From Merluccius polli (taxonomy: Eukaryota > Chordata > Actinopteri > Gadiformes > Merlucciidae), in NCBI GenBank assembly GCA_030340625.1, contig JAOPHQ010002276.1:227001-291000 (forward strand): a stretch of 64,000 nt of DNA, written 5' to 3'. The position numbers and the translations under genes were made by a program. Below are positions 1-12,865 of this stretch, one piece after another. The stretch's first letter is position 1; each line of letters begins with the position of its first letter. The notes beneath the pieces are model-generated. The model was not told the DNA's origin. It saw only the letters and a program-made list of their open reading frames with translations, and ran no database searches.

Positions 1-869
1 GCTACGCAGCGGCCTACATTGACGATATCATCATACACAGTTCCAGTTGGGACGAGCACGTCGGGCACGTAAGAGCCGTGCTCAACGGCTTACGAGCAGC
101 TGGGCTCACCGCCAACCCGTCCAAATGCAGGTTGGGGCGGGTCGAGACGGCCTACCTGGGTTACCGGGTGGGGAGGGGGAACGTGCGGCCCCAGGAGGAC
201 AAAGTGGCAGCTATCCGGGAGTGGCCTCAACCGCAGACCAAGAAGCAGGTGAGATCGTTTTTGGGGCTGGTGGGGTATTACCAATGCTTTATCCCGGGAT
301 ATGCCACTCTAGCCGGCCCCTTGAACGATCTCACCCGGAAGGCCCTCCCGGATAGGGTCCAGTGGACCGAGGCGGCGAGGAGGGCTTTCGAGGACCTACG
401 GGGGGCCCTATGTAAGGAGCCGCTGGTAGTGACCCCTGATTTTAACCTCCCTTTCATCCTACACACAGACGCGTCCGACGTGGGACTAGGAGGGGTCCTG
501 TCCCAGAGCCGGAACGGGGAGGAGCATCCGGTGACCTACCTCAGCCGGAAACTCCTCCCCCACGAGCGGAACTATAGCACGGTAGAGAAGGAGGCGTTGG
601 CCATCAAGTGGGCCGTGACTAAACTAAATTACTATCTCCTAGGACACCAGTTCATCCTGGTGATGGACCACGCCCCACTAAAGTGGATGGCCACCGCCAA
701 GGACACCAACGCCCGGGTCACGAGGTGGTTCCTGTCCCTACAGCCTTACTCCTTCACCGTGGAGCATAGGCCGGGAAGGGAACACACCAACGCCGACGCC
801 CTGTCCCATCGGGATGCGTGCGGGGGCTGGGCCCCGCGCACGGAGGGGCGTGAGCAAAGGGGGGGAGTG
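1..869 (+). CDS. Gypsy (Gmr1-like) pol, 3' part: end of reverse transcriptase plus RNase H
   Basis: Open in frame 3 from the left edge. The first residues are the RT active-site block YIDDIIIHS, followed by the RT thumb/connection (LGYRV, SFLGLVGYYQ). RNase H follows, with its acidic residues in HTDASDVGLGG, EKEALAIKWA and VMDHAPLKWM and the closing NADALS motif near 800. The frame stays open through a purine tract (856-867) into the LTR and stops at 1124. No integrase lies between RNase H and the LTR, whereas ordinary Ty3/gypsy elements have integrase there. This fits the Gmr1 group, known from deuterostomes, where integrase precedes RT. The 5' part is outside the window. RT and RNase H are certain; the Gmr1 assignment is inferred from domain order. 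Confidence 0.88.
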
Positions 870-1230
870 TGTGGCATCCCTCCGCGACCACGCCCCCTAT
901 TCGGGAGAGTAGAGGCCGGTATATACCGCCGGTGGCCAGTAGCTGGCGACAAATCCCGGCCTCCTGAGGGCCCTAATCGGCCCAACGAGGAACACCTGGG
1001 TAACCGGCACCCAGGTGTTAAAAGGCAGCCACCGACCGACAGAAGGGGGAACAGTCGGGTGGAAGAGAGGACGACGTCGAGGACCGATAGTGAGCCGCAC
1101 GGCAGACACTTGACCTTGTCTTGAGACATTCCTTTTGTTGTGAGCAATAAACCGCCGTTTGAGGCTTTGGACCCTCACTTCCTGCCTGGTGTTTTTACCT
1201 TGAGCCTCCTCTACCCCCCGAGTTACCACA
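870..1230 (+). mobile_element. 3' LTR of the Gmr1-like Gypsy element
   Basis: The LTR starts TGTGGCATCC directly after the polypurine tract and ends GTTACCACA, giving TGTGG/CCACA inverted ends and 361 bp. A TATA-like GTATATAC lies near 918-925 and an AATAAA signal near 1145-1150, so U3, R and U5 can be placed. The right flank is an (AT)n run, so a target duplication cannot be read without the left end of the element. Confidence 0.75.
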
Positions 1231-2443
1231 ATATATATATATAGGGTCTTAAAGAATTGTAGGATTTATTTTGTGTTATTGTTGTTTTGCCAGATACAAA
1301 GTTCATTTATCTTTAACAAAACTTAGATTTTGCCCACTAAACTTTACAAAAAAAATCCTCATCCCATTTGTGACTTAAACACAGAAATGACTAAAGGAGA
1401 ACATTTGCTGTGTGAAACGCTTAGCTTCCCCCTTACCTCACCCGGGGGTGACACCAGACCCCATGTCCTCCACACTGCTCCCTAGGCCCACCACATGCAA
1501 ATGACTTTAACTCTCCTCTCTATCCGACACACTCCAACCCAGTTAACCACCACTCTAATGTATTCACGCTGCTGCCCAGGAATGTATGACGTTGGCAATG
1601 GCTTGATTAATTAACATGGGGCATGGGGGTGGGGGTGGGGGCTCCCTTACTGACACATCCTGGCATGGATTATATATAGGGTCCTTATATAGGACTTCTC
1701 TTGATGCTGTGGCTGCTCCTTGTTGGCTCATTTGGAATGATTAATTGCACACGCTAGGGATTGTGGGTAATTACCTTTGAAAATATTCATTTGCAAGGTC
1801 ACAAGGTGTTATATACTCAACACGTTAGCTCTAATGGTGCAGAGAGACCTGGAGGGATACAGATATCTTGGGGAAGTGAACCTGATTTTGGACGTGGGCC
1901 AGGTGATTCAAAGAGACTCACAGCTCTAGATCCATAACTTAATGAGTTTGTGGAAGGAAATATGAGCCATGGAAACCCAGTGGGATGACTGACTGATTGG
2001 TGACATATTTTCACCATTAAAAGCGTTGTCACTGGAAATTAAGCAGGGACGTTTTAGAGGTTCTTTCATTTTTAACCACCAACGATGATTGGCTTTTTAT
2101 TGGGGGGGATTTATTGGGGATTTTTACTAGGGGGAAGATGATTGGTTGTTTCACAACTGGTGCTGATTATTGTATAGTGGACGTGTTTTATATATAAAAC
2201 CTTGCATCATTGAAAGATGTACACATTTGTTGTTTTCATATCAATTAAATAACATCCCAAATGGAATATCTGAGCCGATATTAGACAAAACCTCGTAGTG
2301 TGCTATTGGACTTGTGTCATTTAGCAAAATAGCCTGCAGAATAGCAAATATAGCAAAATAGCCTGCAGATTTGTTGTTTGTGTTCTTAATAAATAATTGC
2401 TGCATAATAATGCAACATACACCCACCAGTTAGACACAGACAC
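1231..2443. other. Non-coding stretch, nothing recognised
   Basis: AT-rich DNA with a short (AT)n at 1231-1242 and a small direct repeat (AGCAAAATAGCCTGCAG twice, about 2323-2367). No convincing reading frame, RNA gene or transposon end was seen. Confidence 0.5.
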
Positions 2444-3061
2444 TAATGTTGTTTTTGGCGGCCTGTTTTCATTTAGTCTAGTCTTTGTGTCAAACTGTCA
2501 TTTTAGTCTTTATGGGGCAATTGCTCTCTATTGTCGCTAGCTTAGCCACTTTTTAGAGTTTAACACGGTTTTAAACTCGTCGGTGACGCAAGAAGTCACG
2601 TGACGTCTTAAGCTCCATTGCTGTGTCATATGTACCTGTGGTTTAACCTGCAGCTGCGTTTTACCTTGATCTCAATTGCTGTGTCTTCAGAGAAATTCAC
2701 ATCAGACACTAGAGGGCATATTTTGTGTATGTTAGTCTAATCTCGAAACGGACATGGTTTTAGAGGAGACTAAACCAGTTTGCAGGATGAAACAAGGCTC
2801 CATTATAACCGACACACAGAATTAGTTTTATGAATTATTATTAGTAGTAGTATTAATAATAATGTATGATACATTTACACTTATTACGCCAGATAGGCCT
2901 TCAGTACAATAAAGGCTATAATATAGGAGTTGCTTAAATAGACAAGTGCCCAACTAAAACTCGACAAAGAACAGATTATTTGTATGTAAAAAAATAAATG
3001 AACGCACAGAGGATTGTATATTCAACTTAACATAAAAAGGTCAATTCCCATTTTACCATGC

Positions 3062-4289
3062 TTAACTAAAATGGTTAGCAATAATAGCTTGGCGAAATGC
3101 ACTTCCTGCTAGATCAGCAGTATCGGGCCCAGCAAAGGTATTAAAGTCCTCAAGTGCAAGGCCTATTGGCTGAGGGAAACGGGGCTCATCCCAGTCGATT
3201 GCCAAGTTGTGGAGGACTGCACAGGCGACTATTATGTTGCTTGCCCTTAGTGGTGTGGTCCGTAGGCCAAAGGACAGGCAAGAAAAACGACTCTTCAGCA
3301 CGCCAAATGTTCTCTCAATGCAGCGAGTGTTTTTGTGTCTTTCATTGAACTGGGCCTCTGCATGGGTCGCTGGCCTCTGAACGGGTGTGATGAGGTACCG
3401 CCGCAGAGGATAGCCCCGATCTCCAAGAAGGACTCCACCGTAAACCCCCTCTTCAAATTGAGCCTTGAGGTGGCTGCTGCTGAAAATGCGTGAATCATGC
3501 ACACTGCTGGGCCATCTCGCTACAACATTGCGAATGCGCATGTTGTTATCGCAAACCATTTGTGTGTTTATCGAGCTGTATCTGCAATATCAGAAAGGGT
3601 GCGCTTATTAGTATTACTGCAAAACGTCTACTATCTGACACATTAATATGCATTTCACATGCATTAAAGCCAGTTGTAATAATAACCAATGTACACCGCA
3701 AAAATGCATTTTGGCTGTATATGTTATGTTTTAATTAAGCAGACCAAATATCAGAGGATGTTTCCTTACCCACGTCTATTCGTATAGGATGGATTGCGCA
3801 CAGCGCCATGGATAACGACTGGAATGTGGGTGCAGTCCACTATTCCAATCACCCCAGAATACCGGCATGAACGTAAAACGCCGTGGAGATGTCTCTCTGC
3901 TCATCCTCATTTGCCATGGCTATATAGTTTGGGTGAAGGGCGGCGATGGCACAGGCCACCCTATGCACCACACGGCAAACTGTGCTCTCATGGACATTAA
4001 TCATGTCACCACAGCAGCGGAGAAACGTCCCCGTGGCAAAGTACCGTAAAGCCAGGAGAACTTTGTGCGCTACTGGCACAGGCATGTTCCCTCTACCTCT
4101 GGACCCAAGTTGATCTGCCAACAAGGCAATAAGGCGCCTCACCGCTCTTTTGGACAGACGGTACCGACATCGGAATTGTTCAGCGTTGTATCTTCGAAAA
4201 GGGTCACGCAGTAGCCTGTATCTTCTGCTTATAATGCGTGCTGCTTGCACTCTGCGCACCACCATCACAGTGTCGTTTAGAGCATCCAT
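3062..4289 (-). pseudogene. HARBI1-like PIF/Harbinger transposase, two exons, one frameshift
   Basis: Exon 1 is 4289-3770 and exon 2 is 3581-3062. The 188-bp intron has a GTAAGG donor and a polypyrimidine-AG acceptor, and the spliced frame reads through the family motif RRGYSSINTQMVCD. The total of about 345 codons matches the usual ~350 residues of HARBI1. DDE_4 landmarks are visible: first Asp in IVDCTHIP (about 3835), GDRGYP, and NTRCIERTFGVLKSR with the catalytic Glu. A stop after HAGILG (about 3850) together with the GVIGIVD block in another frame shows a single-base deletion near 3855. The start at 4289 lies about 70 bp downstream of a TATA box. Probably inactive as it stands. Confidence 0.88.
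3582..3769 (-). other. Intron of the HARBI1-like transposase
   Basis: On the minus strand the intron begins GTAAGG after ACGTGG and ends TTGCAG before ATACAGC. Joining the exons restores the conserved transposase frame, which makes this intron well supported from sequence alone. Confidence 0.8.
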
Positions 4290-4309
4290 GAAGGCCGCGG
4301 TATACTTGC

Positions 4310-5087
4310 CGCTCCCAAGCTGTCGCGCGACAATGTGACGTCACGGGAGGACGGTAACTATTTATACTCGCGCTGGTGGCCGCGACAGTAGTTGCAGTCT
4401 TCTCCTGAACAGAGGTGGCGCCACTGAGGAAAGGCGACCGACTGCTATTTCTACGCAGTAGAAGAAGAGATATGCTAATACTGGCACCCATGTCTATGCT
4501 GGCACCCCTGTGTCTTCATTAGAATAGTTCACCGGGATGTCTCTCACTATACAGCATTATGTCTATTACTTTACATTGCTATTATTCTACATCACTGCCA
4601 CACCTGGTCAGCCATCAACAGTCCAGTGTATGGCAGCAGTTCTCATATGAAGTGGTTGTAAGCATCCATCTTAATAACGTAGTGATTATCTTATATACTT
4701 TTATTTTATAACTTATTGATTATTTTATATAATTGTATTTTATAACTTACTGCCGCTTTGAGATAGTTTTTCAGCCACGTAATTCCACTCGTCTTTGACC
4801 ACAACAACAGTAGACAGCACTTACGTAAAACCACGGTTTATTAGCGAAAGAATATAGGCCTACACCACACAATAAAACAGAACATATAAAGGAAGAAGCC
4901 TTAGCAATAAGGCGCATTACAATGTGCCTTCGAACTCGTCCGTGTTTGTTTCCGCTTTGTCGCGCGCCGCTGAAAAAAAAAGAGCTGTGCGCGACACGGC
5001 GCGTTCGGGCCAAAATCCTGTCGCGCCGGCGAGATCTACGTCATTTTGACATCACAACGTCGCGCGACAGCTTGGGAACGGCCTTAA
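4310..5087. repeat. Inverted repeat pair inside the Harbinger element
   Basis: The sequence around 4312-4343 (core CCCAAGCTGTCGCGCGAC, then TGTGACGTCA) recurs in inverted orientation at about 5048-5086 (TGATGTCA version). The arms are about 35 bp with few mismatches and about 700 bp apart. This could be a nested MITE or a regulatory inverted repeat flanking the transposase promoter; no clear target duplication was found. Confidence 0.6.
4319..4367 (-). promoter_or_regulatory. Core promoter of the Harbinger transposase gene
   Basis: On the minus strand GTATAAATAG (4367-4358) is a good TATA box about 70 bp before the ATG at 4289. Just downstream are a perfect CRE-type palindrome TGACGTCA (4336-4343) and the palindrome GTCGCGCGAC (4322-4331). 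Use as a promoter is inferred from position. Confidence 0.55.
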
Positions 5088-5670
5088 CTGCGAGACTACC
5101 ACTAGCACAATGACCATTTAAAGGCCTCATCCAAGGCCTTAAGATGTTTACAATTATCAGTCGGCCCAGAATTAATGGCAAGTTAAGTGATTTCAATCAC
5201 AATTCTGCAAATTGGTGACCTCATTGATTGAATGGCCAATTACGACCATAATCGCTAAAATGCATACGTGTGATAAAGTGAGACTGTTTTTAAGATGTAG
5301 GCTTGTGAGAGAGAATTAGTATCAATATTAAAACCCCAGTTGACCACCATTTAGTGGTCTTACGCATCAATTTCGTTTGATATTGTTTTTCACCCTATGC
5401 ATATACGAATAAATGTAGTTTGAATTATTCATATTGTCATATATTTGGTGCAGAAAATCAAGTCACTTCGTCATGGTATAGGCCAGGGTTATAGGGTTAG
5501 GCTACACATCTCGCAGGCTATGCCAGAAAGTTCAATTGTCTGAGAGAATGCCTATGTATAGCCTACCACTATGGCTCCCCGGAATAACTTAGGAAGCTTT
5601 TTGCACACCTCTTTTTTTGCGGGCAGGTGCGTTGGAGATGACCAAAGGTCGTAAATTAGGAACTTAGGAG

Positions 5671-5832
5671 TCCCACACACTGGCCATTACGCAAGCAAAT
5701 ATTTATTGAGAAATTACAACGTTTAGGTCATGGACCTTCATCAGGTAATATTTATCAAGAATTACAAGGTTTCGGACCGAAACCTTGTAATTTCTTAATT
5801 AATATTGGCTTGCGTAATAGCCAGTGTGCGGG
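5671..5832. repeat. Palindromic MITE-like repeat
   Basis: The outer arms CCCACACACTGGCCATTACG (5671-) and its near-complement ending at 5832 match over about 25 bp with 2 mismatches. An inner palindrome, AAGAATTACAAGGTTTCGG and its complement, sits at about 5767-5797. The whole 162 bp can fold into a long hairpin. Confidence 0.6.
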
Positions 5833-6004
5833 ATTCCTTATATTCTAAGGAATAAACTCAAATTCTGCACATTTTAAAAACGAATCTTCACGAAGGGAAG
5901 TATTTTGGGTGCAATGTGTTTTTTTTATTACACCAACAAAATAAAAAGAAAACCAGTCAACAACTCAGCAAAGCTGCCAGAAACTCTGTAAAACAAAAAA
6001 GCAG

Positions 6005-8169
6005 TTAACAACTCTGCAAACAAAAACAAAAAAAGCGCGCGCGCACACACACACACAAATCAATTATCGCTAGAACTTGAGCTGCTAGTGGTTGTGAATC
6101 GCCATAGTGACGTAACTTAGCTCTATAATAGCGCATTTTTGCGCCATATGCTTTTCTTTTTGCTCGTAGAGCTCTCCTTCTTTCAGCGTGCAGCTCCTCA
6201 TCACGGCGTGCTTGGGCCCTGATAAGCTCCATCTTCAGCTCATGTTCCTCCCGGCTCATGTCAAGCATATGCTGCTCAAAGCGGGGCAATGCGTGTTGGC
6301 AGACAGCTCGGGCCATTCTCTCAGGAGCCGGCGAACTTTTCCCCATACTCAGGCTCCCTAGTTGTGGACGGGGTGCCCTGGGCCTCTGAACTTGATGCGC
6401 TGGTGGGTGACTGGTTTTGGTCTGGCTGAGCATCGGAAGCTTGAGATGCAGTGATGGTGCTGGAGGGTGGTTGGGGAGTTTGCCTCTGGGGCAGGAGGAT
6501 TCTGGCTCTGCCGAGTGACAGGTTTGGTTTAACTGGCTGAGCATCGGAAGCTTGAGACGCAGTGATGGTGCTGGAGGTAGGTTGGAGAGCTTGCCTGCGG
6601 ATCTGGGTGGAAACACTGCTGGAGGATGCAGGTCTTAGTGGCCGCTCGCTTTCTCTTACCGAGAGACAAAGAGGCTCTAGAGTTGGTGAGAGTGGAGTTG
6701 ACTGATGCCCTGGAATGAAAAAAGATATCAGATATGCCACATCAGTGACCTAGCCTGCGCACTCACACACCAAATATGAGACATAACAACTTACCTAGGG
6801 ATGCACCGATATGAACATTTTGGCCGATACCGATATCCGATATTAATTTTGCTGTTATGGCCGATAACCGATATTTACCGATATCGATATATATATTTTT
6901 TAAGTTTGAGATGATACAATTTTGTACAGACTGAAAATCATGCAAAATGAATTTTTGAATGTCTTCCTTTATTTTCAGAACATATTTTACTTCCAAGTAA
7001 CAAGGTTACAGGGCTACCATAAAACATAAGTACCGTAAACTTCTAATAATAGTAATAATAATAATTGATTTGCTTAAATCACTGAAAGCACCCTGCCTTG
7101 GGGACCTGCGTCTATTAGCGACAGGCGTTTAATTAATTTACCACAAAATTATTGCTCACCAAATATGGGAAATACTATTGTTTATTTAAAGCAGTATCAA
7201 TCTTATTTGTAAATAAAAATAAAAATTAGGATATCAAACAACATATGAATTACTAATCATTCACGTAATCTAGCTCTGAGAGAGCACATCTCGGCCAACC
7301 TCGTGCGTAGAGCCGCATGTCTCGCAGGTCGTACTTTTTTCTCGGTGTTGCCGCCATGACGCTCGAACGTGAACGTCGTTTTACGGCAGCGGAAGATTTA
7401 CGACAGCCAGCATACAGACAGTAAACAGCATAGACATAATATACATATACAGTATATGTCTATGGTAAACAGACAGTGAGCAACGGACTTCACATGATAT
7501 TATTCACAACTCTGATTAATTTAATGAAACCCATTGATTCTTTTGATCGGTGGACCCTTACGGACTTAAGGAATATAAACAATGCAGGAACGGACACAGA
7601 CCGTACGGACTTTATGATCGCTTCAAAAGTTGGAAGTCAGACCTTTTCCCCGTCTCTCTTGTTTACCATGCTACCGGTAAGTCTGGATGAATTATGCGTT
7701 GGTGTTCATAGTTTGTGTTAAATGAACTGAATGATTGAACTGTGGAGAATCTAACTGATCTAACGATTATTATGTGCATTATGTCCATATTGACAGACGT
7801 TTAAACGGTTACCGTATCTTTGTGTAGGTGATCTAAACGGCTTGTTCAAGCGGGCGACCCGGTGGGTTTAAAGAGGTTTTTAATGGGGACCTGCGTCTAT
7901 TAGGGACCTTGCTTTTATTGGAAGTTATATATCGGTTGTGGATATCGGCCCAATTTTACTTATCGGACCGATGCCGATATGTTAAAAAATGATGAACATC
8001 GGCCGATACCGATATTAATGCCGATATATCGTGCATCCCTAAACTTACCTGATTGGTGTACCTGATGAACACTATCACTGTCGTGTACACCCTCTATTTG
8101 ACATAGCAGATTTGGAATGAGCAGTGATATTTCACGGCTCACTTTTGATTTGATTATAGTTTTCGTCAC
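6005..8169 (-). pseudogene. Second (accessory) gene of the Harbinger element, spliced, frameshifted
   Basis: The upstream exon (about 8169-8049) ends at TCAG|GTAAGT. The downstream exon starts at 6709 after TTCATTCCAG and runs to the stop at 6005. The first part is a Ser/Thr/Pro/Gln-rich segment containing a duplicated motif (TITASQASDAQP, twice, about 111 bp apart). After a frameshift near 6335-6345 comes a basic, alpha-helical tail with many Arg, Glu and Lys (EEHELKMELIRAQARRDEE), probably coiled coil. The position matches the Myb/SANT-like partner gene of PIF/Harbinger, but no SANT domain is visible, so the N-terminus is missing or diverged. Without the hAT insertion the intron would be about 85 bp. 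Confidence 0.55.
6796..8041. mobile_element. Non-autonomous hAT element with 8-bp target duplication
   Basis: Ends TAGGGATGCACCGATA and the complement GTGCATCCCTA, flanked by an exact AACTTACC duplication (6788-6795 and 8042-8049). Both subterminal regions are rich in CCGATA/TATCGG motifs. At 1246 bp with no transposase frame it depends on another copy for movement. The duplicated target is the complement of GGTAAGTT, the splice donor of the Harbinger accessory gene. Confidence 0.88.
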
Positions 8170-8295
8170 ATGACCACCATTTTCGTTGCGTCTCGTCTCG
8201 TTTTTGCCACGTGATAAAGGTTTGTTGACGACGATATTTAGTCATAATTTTCGTTGAGGAAAGCAACACTAACAGACACTCTCATATACTAACAG

Positions 8296-8345
8296 ACACA
8301 CACACACACACAAACACATGCGCGCACAGACAGACAGACAGACAT
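8296..8345. repeat. CA and GACA microsatellites
   Basis: (CA)n at about 8297-8312, then (GACA)n at about 8327-8344. The GACA run continues on the far side of the MITE (9723-9740), so the MITE interrupts it. Confidence 0.8.
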
Positions 8346-8350
8346 ACAAA

Positions 8351-9720
8351 GGCTACATCCACACTAGTACGTTTTCGTCTTAAAATGCATGACTTTTGCT
8401 AAGTTTATGCTTATTGTACACACTACTCTGGCATTTTAAAACCCCTAAAACAGAGCGTATTGAAAACACTGCTGACCCATTTCATTTTGAATGACTGTGT
8501 TTCAGTCTGGACGGGCGGATACAGAGATTTTAGAGACCGATGACGCAGACACCCACGTTTGCTTCCTGTTTGGGTCTTATCAGTCACAACGTGTCCTTCC
8601 CTGATTCGTCACGCCCCGTCACGTGACCCTTTCCGGAGAAAACAAACCTCATCAGCCTCGAGGTGGTTAAAGGGGCTGTAGACAACTTTTCAACTTTTCC
8701 CACCCTAGTGTTTCAAAGTGGTATTATTTTTGTGCCGCTGTCGCAAAATCTAACTGGATCGCTTACGTTTCCTCAAAGCCTAGCAACCACAAACATCTCC
8801 ACGAAAGAAACAATCAACACTTAAATAATAAAGAATGAAGCACGTTCACTGAGAAGGTAAAGTGAAATTGTCATCATTTTATTTGGGAACAGGCAAAAGC
8901 TATTGTAATGATGTGCATTGCATAGTAATACCATAGTTGGAGTATTGCTTCGCACAAACAAGTATCGGCAGCAGCATTGGGGTGGAGGGGGGAGTAGAAG
9001 AAAACATTAGGAGAAAAAATATGAGTTTATTCATTCATTTAGTCTATAATGGAGACCTGAAAGCAGATACAAATTCTTTAGTATGTGTTGAGAAAAGCAA
9101 ACTGGGTTGGTAGCCTGACTGGATCGCCTGGCGAGTCGCGACATGAGGTTTATTCAGGTAGTATACTCTATACAAAAACATAGCATACGCAGCTATAAGT
9201 AGTGTCATCAGATTGACTTTACTTCGATTGTTCCACCGTCCGCCATTTCCACTACTGGGGTTAGCTAATGAGGATAGCTACTGATAGCTACCGGGGTAAA
9301 CAAAAGAGCTATTCCTCCTGGTTTGGTTGCACGCATGCATTTTCTTTGTGCCGTAAATGAAGCCTTAATTTTTCCCGGGAGATCGTACCCGGTGGCAGAC
9401 AGAATTGCATAGTGAAAGCGAGGCTTATAGGGAAGCTAAGGGAACCAATCTAAACGCCGATGGTGTCATTATTCTGTAGCCATGTGACACTGTGCAATCA
9501 ACATTTACTTCATATTGATACATTAAAGCAAAACAGTTGTCTACAGGACCTTTAATTCAACATGGATAACAAATTATACCAGCACGCGAATGCCCAGTGT
9601 ATGTGAATGGTCATGTGATTTTCAGGTGTGGGAATATGGACGGAGATTCATTCTGAAACGGAGATCTTTTTTGTAAAATGTTTTTTGTAAAACCGAAAAT
9701 GTATTTGTGTGGATGTAGCC
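8351..9720. mobile_element. MITE with GGCTACATCCACAC ends, inserted in a GACA microsatellite
   Basis: The left end GGCTACATCCACACTAGTAC and the complement of the right end GGCTACATCCACACAAATAC share about 14 exact bases and more similarity further in (GTTTTCG). Both sides are flanked by GACA repeats, which blur the target duplication (AAA on both sides). The net length is about 485 bp once the nested TTAA element is removed. The ends resemble hAT-type fish MITEs; the superfamily is not proven. Confidence 0.7.
8671..9551. mobile_element. TTAA-flanked MITE (piggyBac or Kolobok type) nested in the preceding MITE
   Basis: TTAA at 8667-8670 and 9552-9555 flanks inverted ends AGGGGCTGTAGACAACTTTT and AGGTCCTGTAGACAACTGTT (complement of the right end). 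The element is 881 bp with no transposase frame. TTAA targets are known for piggyBac and Kolobok. A fragment of the same family lies at 46019-46150. Confidence 0.75.
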
Positions 9721-9827
9721 AAAGACAGACAGACAGACAGGAGGGTGCAGTACAGGTATAAGGCCAGCTAAATGTTTTAACTGGGCTCTCCATCTTGTCA
9801 CCATGGTGACCCCATTTTGGAGTGAGC

Positions 9828-10823
9828 TAGGGATGTGCGTATCGATCCGCGAATATCGATACTTCCGATCGGGGGGTGTGTTTTTTAGAATCGATCTTTA
9901 AATCAAGATATCGATTCCAAGTCCACTTTTACAAGAAATATTAATACTTTTATGACACAGACTCTCTAATCAATTTTATAGAAGTAAAAAGTGAAACCTG
10001 TGGTCAATATTTGTGTCGGATATGGAACTACTTTTCCTTCTGGCTTCCGCTTCCTGTCTGACTTGGCCACGCTCGGCAGCTCGCGCACTGATATGCGCCT
10101 CGCAACGCACACACACGCCAGCAGCCGTCCATCAGTCAGTCAGAGACAGCGGAGGAAAGAAGCACAGGATGGCAGAGAGAAAGAGGAGCATCGTCTGGAC
10201 ACATTTTACAGCAGTAAGCTCGAATGAAGCTACCTGTGATTTGTGCTCAAAGTGTCTCAGGTATTGTGGTAATACCTCCAATCTCAATAAACACCTAAAG
10301 GTGAACCATACCAAAGAGCACGACGACTTGCAGTGGAGGAGATTAGAGGAGAGGGAGAGAGAGGGAGTGCAGGGAACAGCCCCCACACCTGCGGCCCGAA
10401 TGAGGCAGACCTCTGTCTTGGAAGCCCTGCAGAGAGGCAGGCAATATCCAGGTATAGTGAAAATACATCACAGTGCCCACCATCACAGGCATATAGACAG
10501 ATAGTAGATAAGATACATTTACATAAAATACCAGAATGTTTTTGTCAATTTTGCATTAAACCATAATATTTAATTTAATGTATTTTGCTCTGATTAAAGA
10601 GAAAACAAAGTATGATATTTGGCAGCTTGTTTAATTCTTATACAGAGGTATAAAATACATTTTTCATAATCACATTCACAAGTTTTCATTGTAAAAGTCA
10701 TCATTGTCATATACACAAGTAGGACATCTAAAAGTATCGGTATCGGTATTGGTATCGGGATACTAGCCTTGGTATCACCTGGTATTGGATCGAAAGGAAA
10801 AATAGTGGTATCGCACATCCCTA
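9828..10823 (+). mobile_element. hAT relic carrying a BED-finger exon
   Basis: Ends TAGGGATGTGCG and the complement CGCACATCCCTA, with the exact 8-bp duplication GAGTGAGC at 9820-9827 and 10824-10831. Subterminal ATCGAT/GGTATCGG repeats are present at both ends. The 996-bp copy keeps only the first coding exon of the transposase. Confidence 0.88.
10169..10451 (+). pseudogene. BED zinc-finger exon of a ZBED/hAT transposase
   Basis: The frame from ATG at 10169 encodes a BED finger: an aromatic start (VWTHF), the CDLC pair, then NLNKHLKVNH with the two histidines, and an acidic/Arg-rich linker. It ends at a splice donor CAG|GTATAG at 10451/10452. The rest of the transposase (RNase-H fold and dimerisation region) is missing from this copy. 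The BED domain would bind element ends. It is a truncated, non-autonomous relic. Confidence 0.82.
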
Positions 10824-10831
10824 GAGTGAGC

Positions 10832-12865
<2,034 letters not shown>

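Larger units (their letters stand above)
2447..8269 (-). mobile_element. PIF/Harbinger DNA transposon, two genes, interrupted by a hAT insertion
   Basis: The two ends resemble each other in inverted orientation (left TGTTGTTTTTGGCGG, right complement GTGTTGCTTTC) and are flanked by TAA at 2444-2446 and 8270-8272, the 3-bp T(A/T)A duplication known for PIF/Harbinger. Inside, both genes are on the minus strand: a HARBI1-like nuclease (3062-4289) and a second spliced gene (6005-8169), the two-gene plan of this superfamily. A hAT element at 6796-8041 is a later insertion, so the original length was about 4.57 kb. The stretch 5086-5670 inside it shows no gene. The inverted repeats are short and imperfect, so boundaries are less certain than the genes. 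Confidence 0.72.

Noticed and set aside
746..1229. Minus-strand frames opposite the first Gypsy pol and LTR
   Set aside because: Shadow frames of the RT/RNase H coding strand; no protein-like motif.
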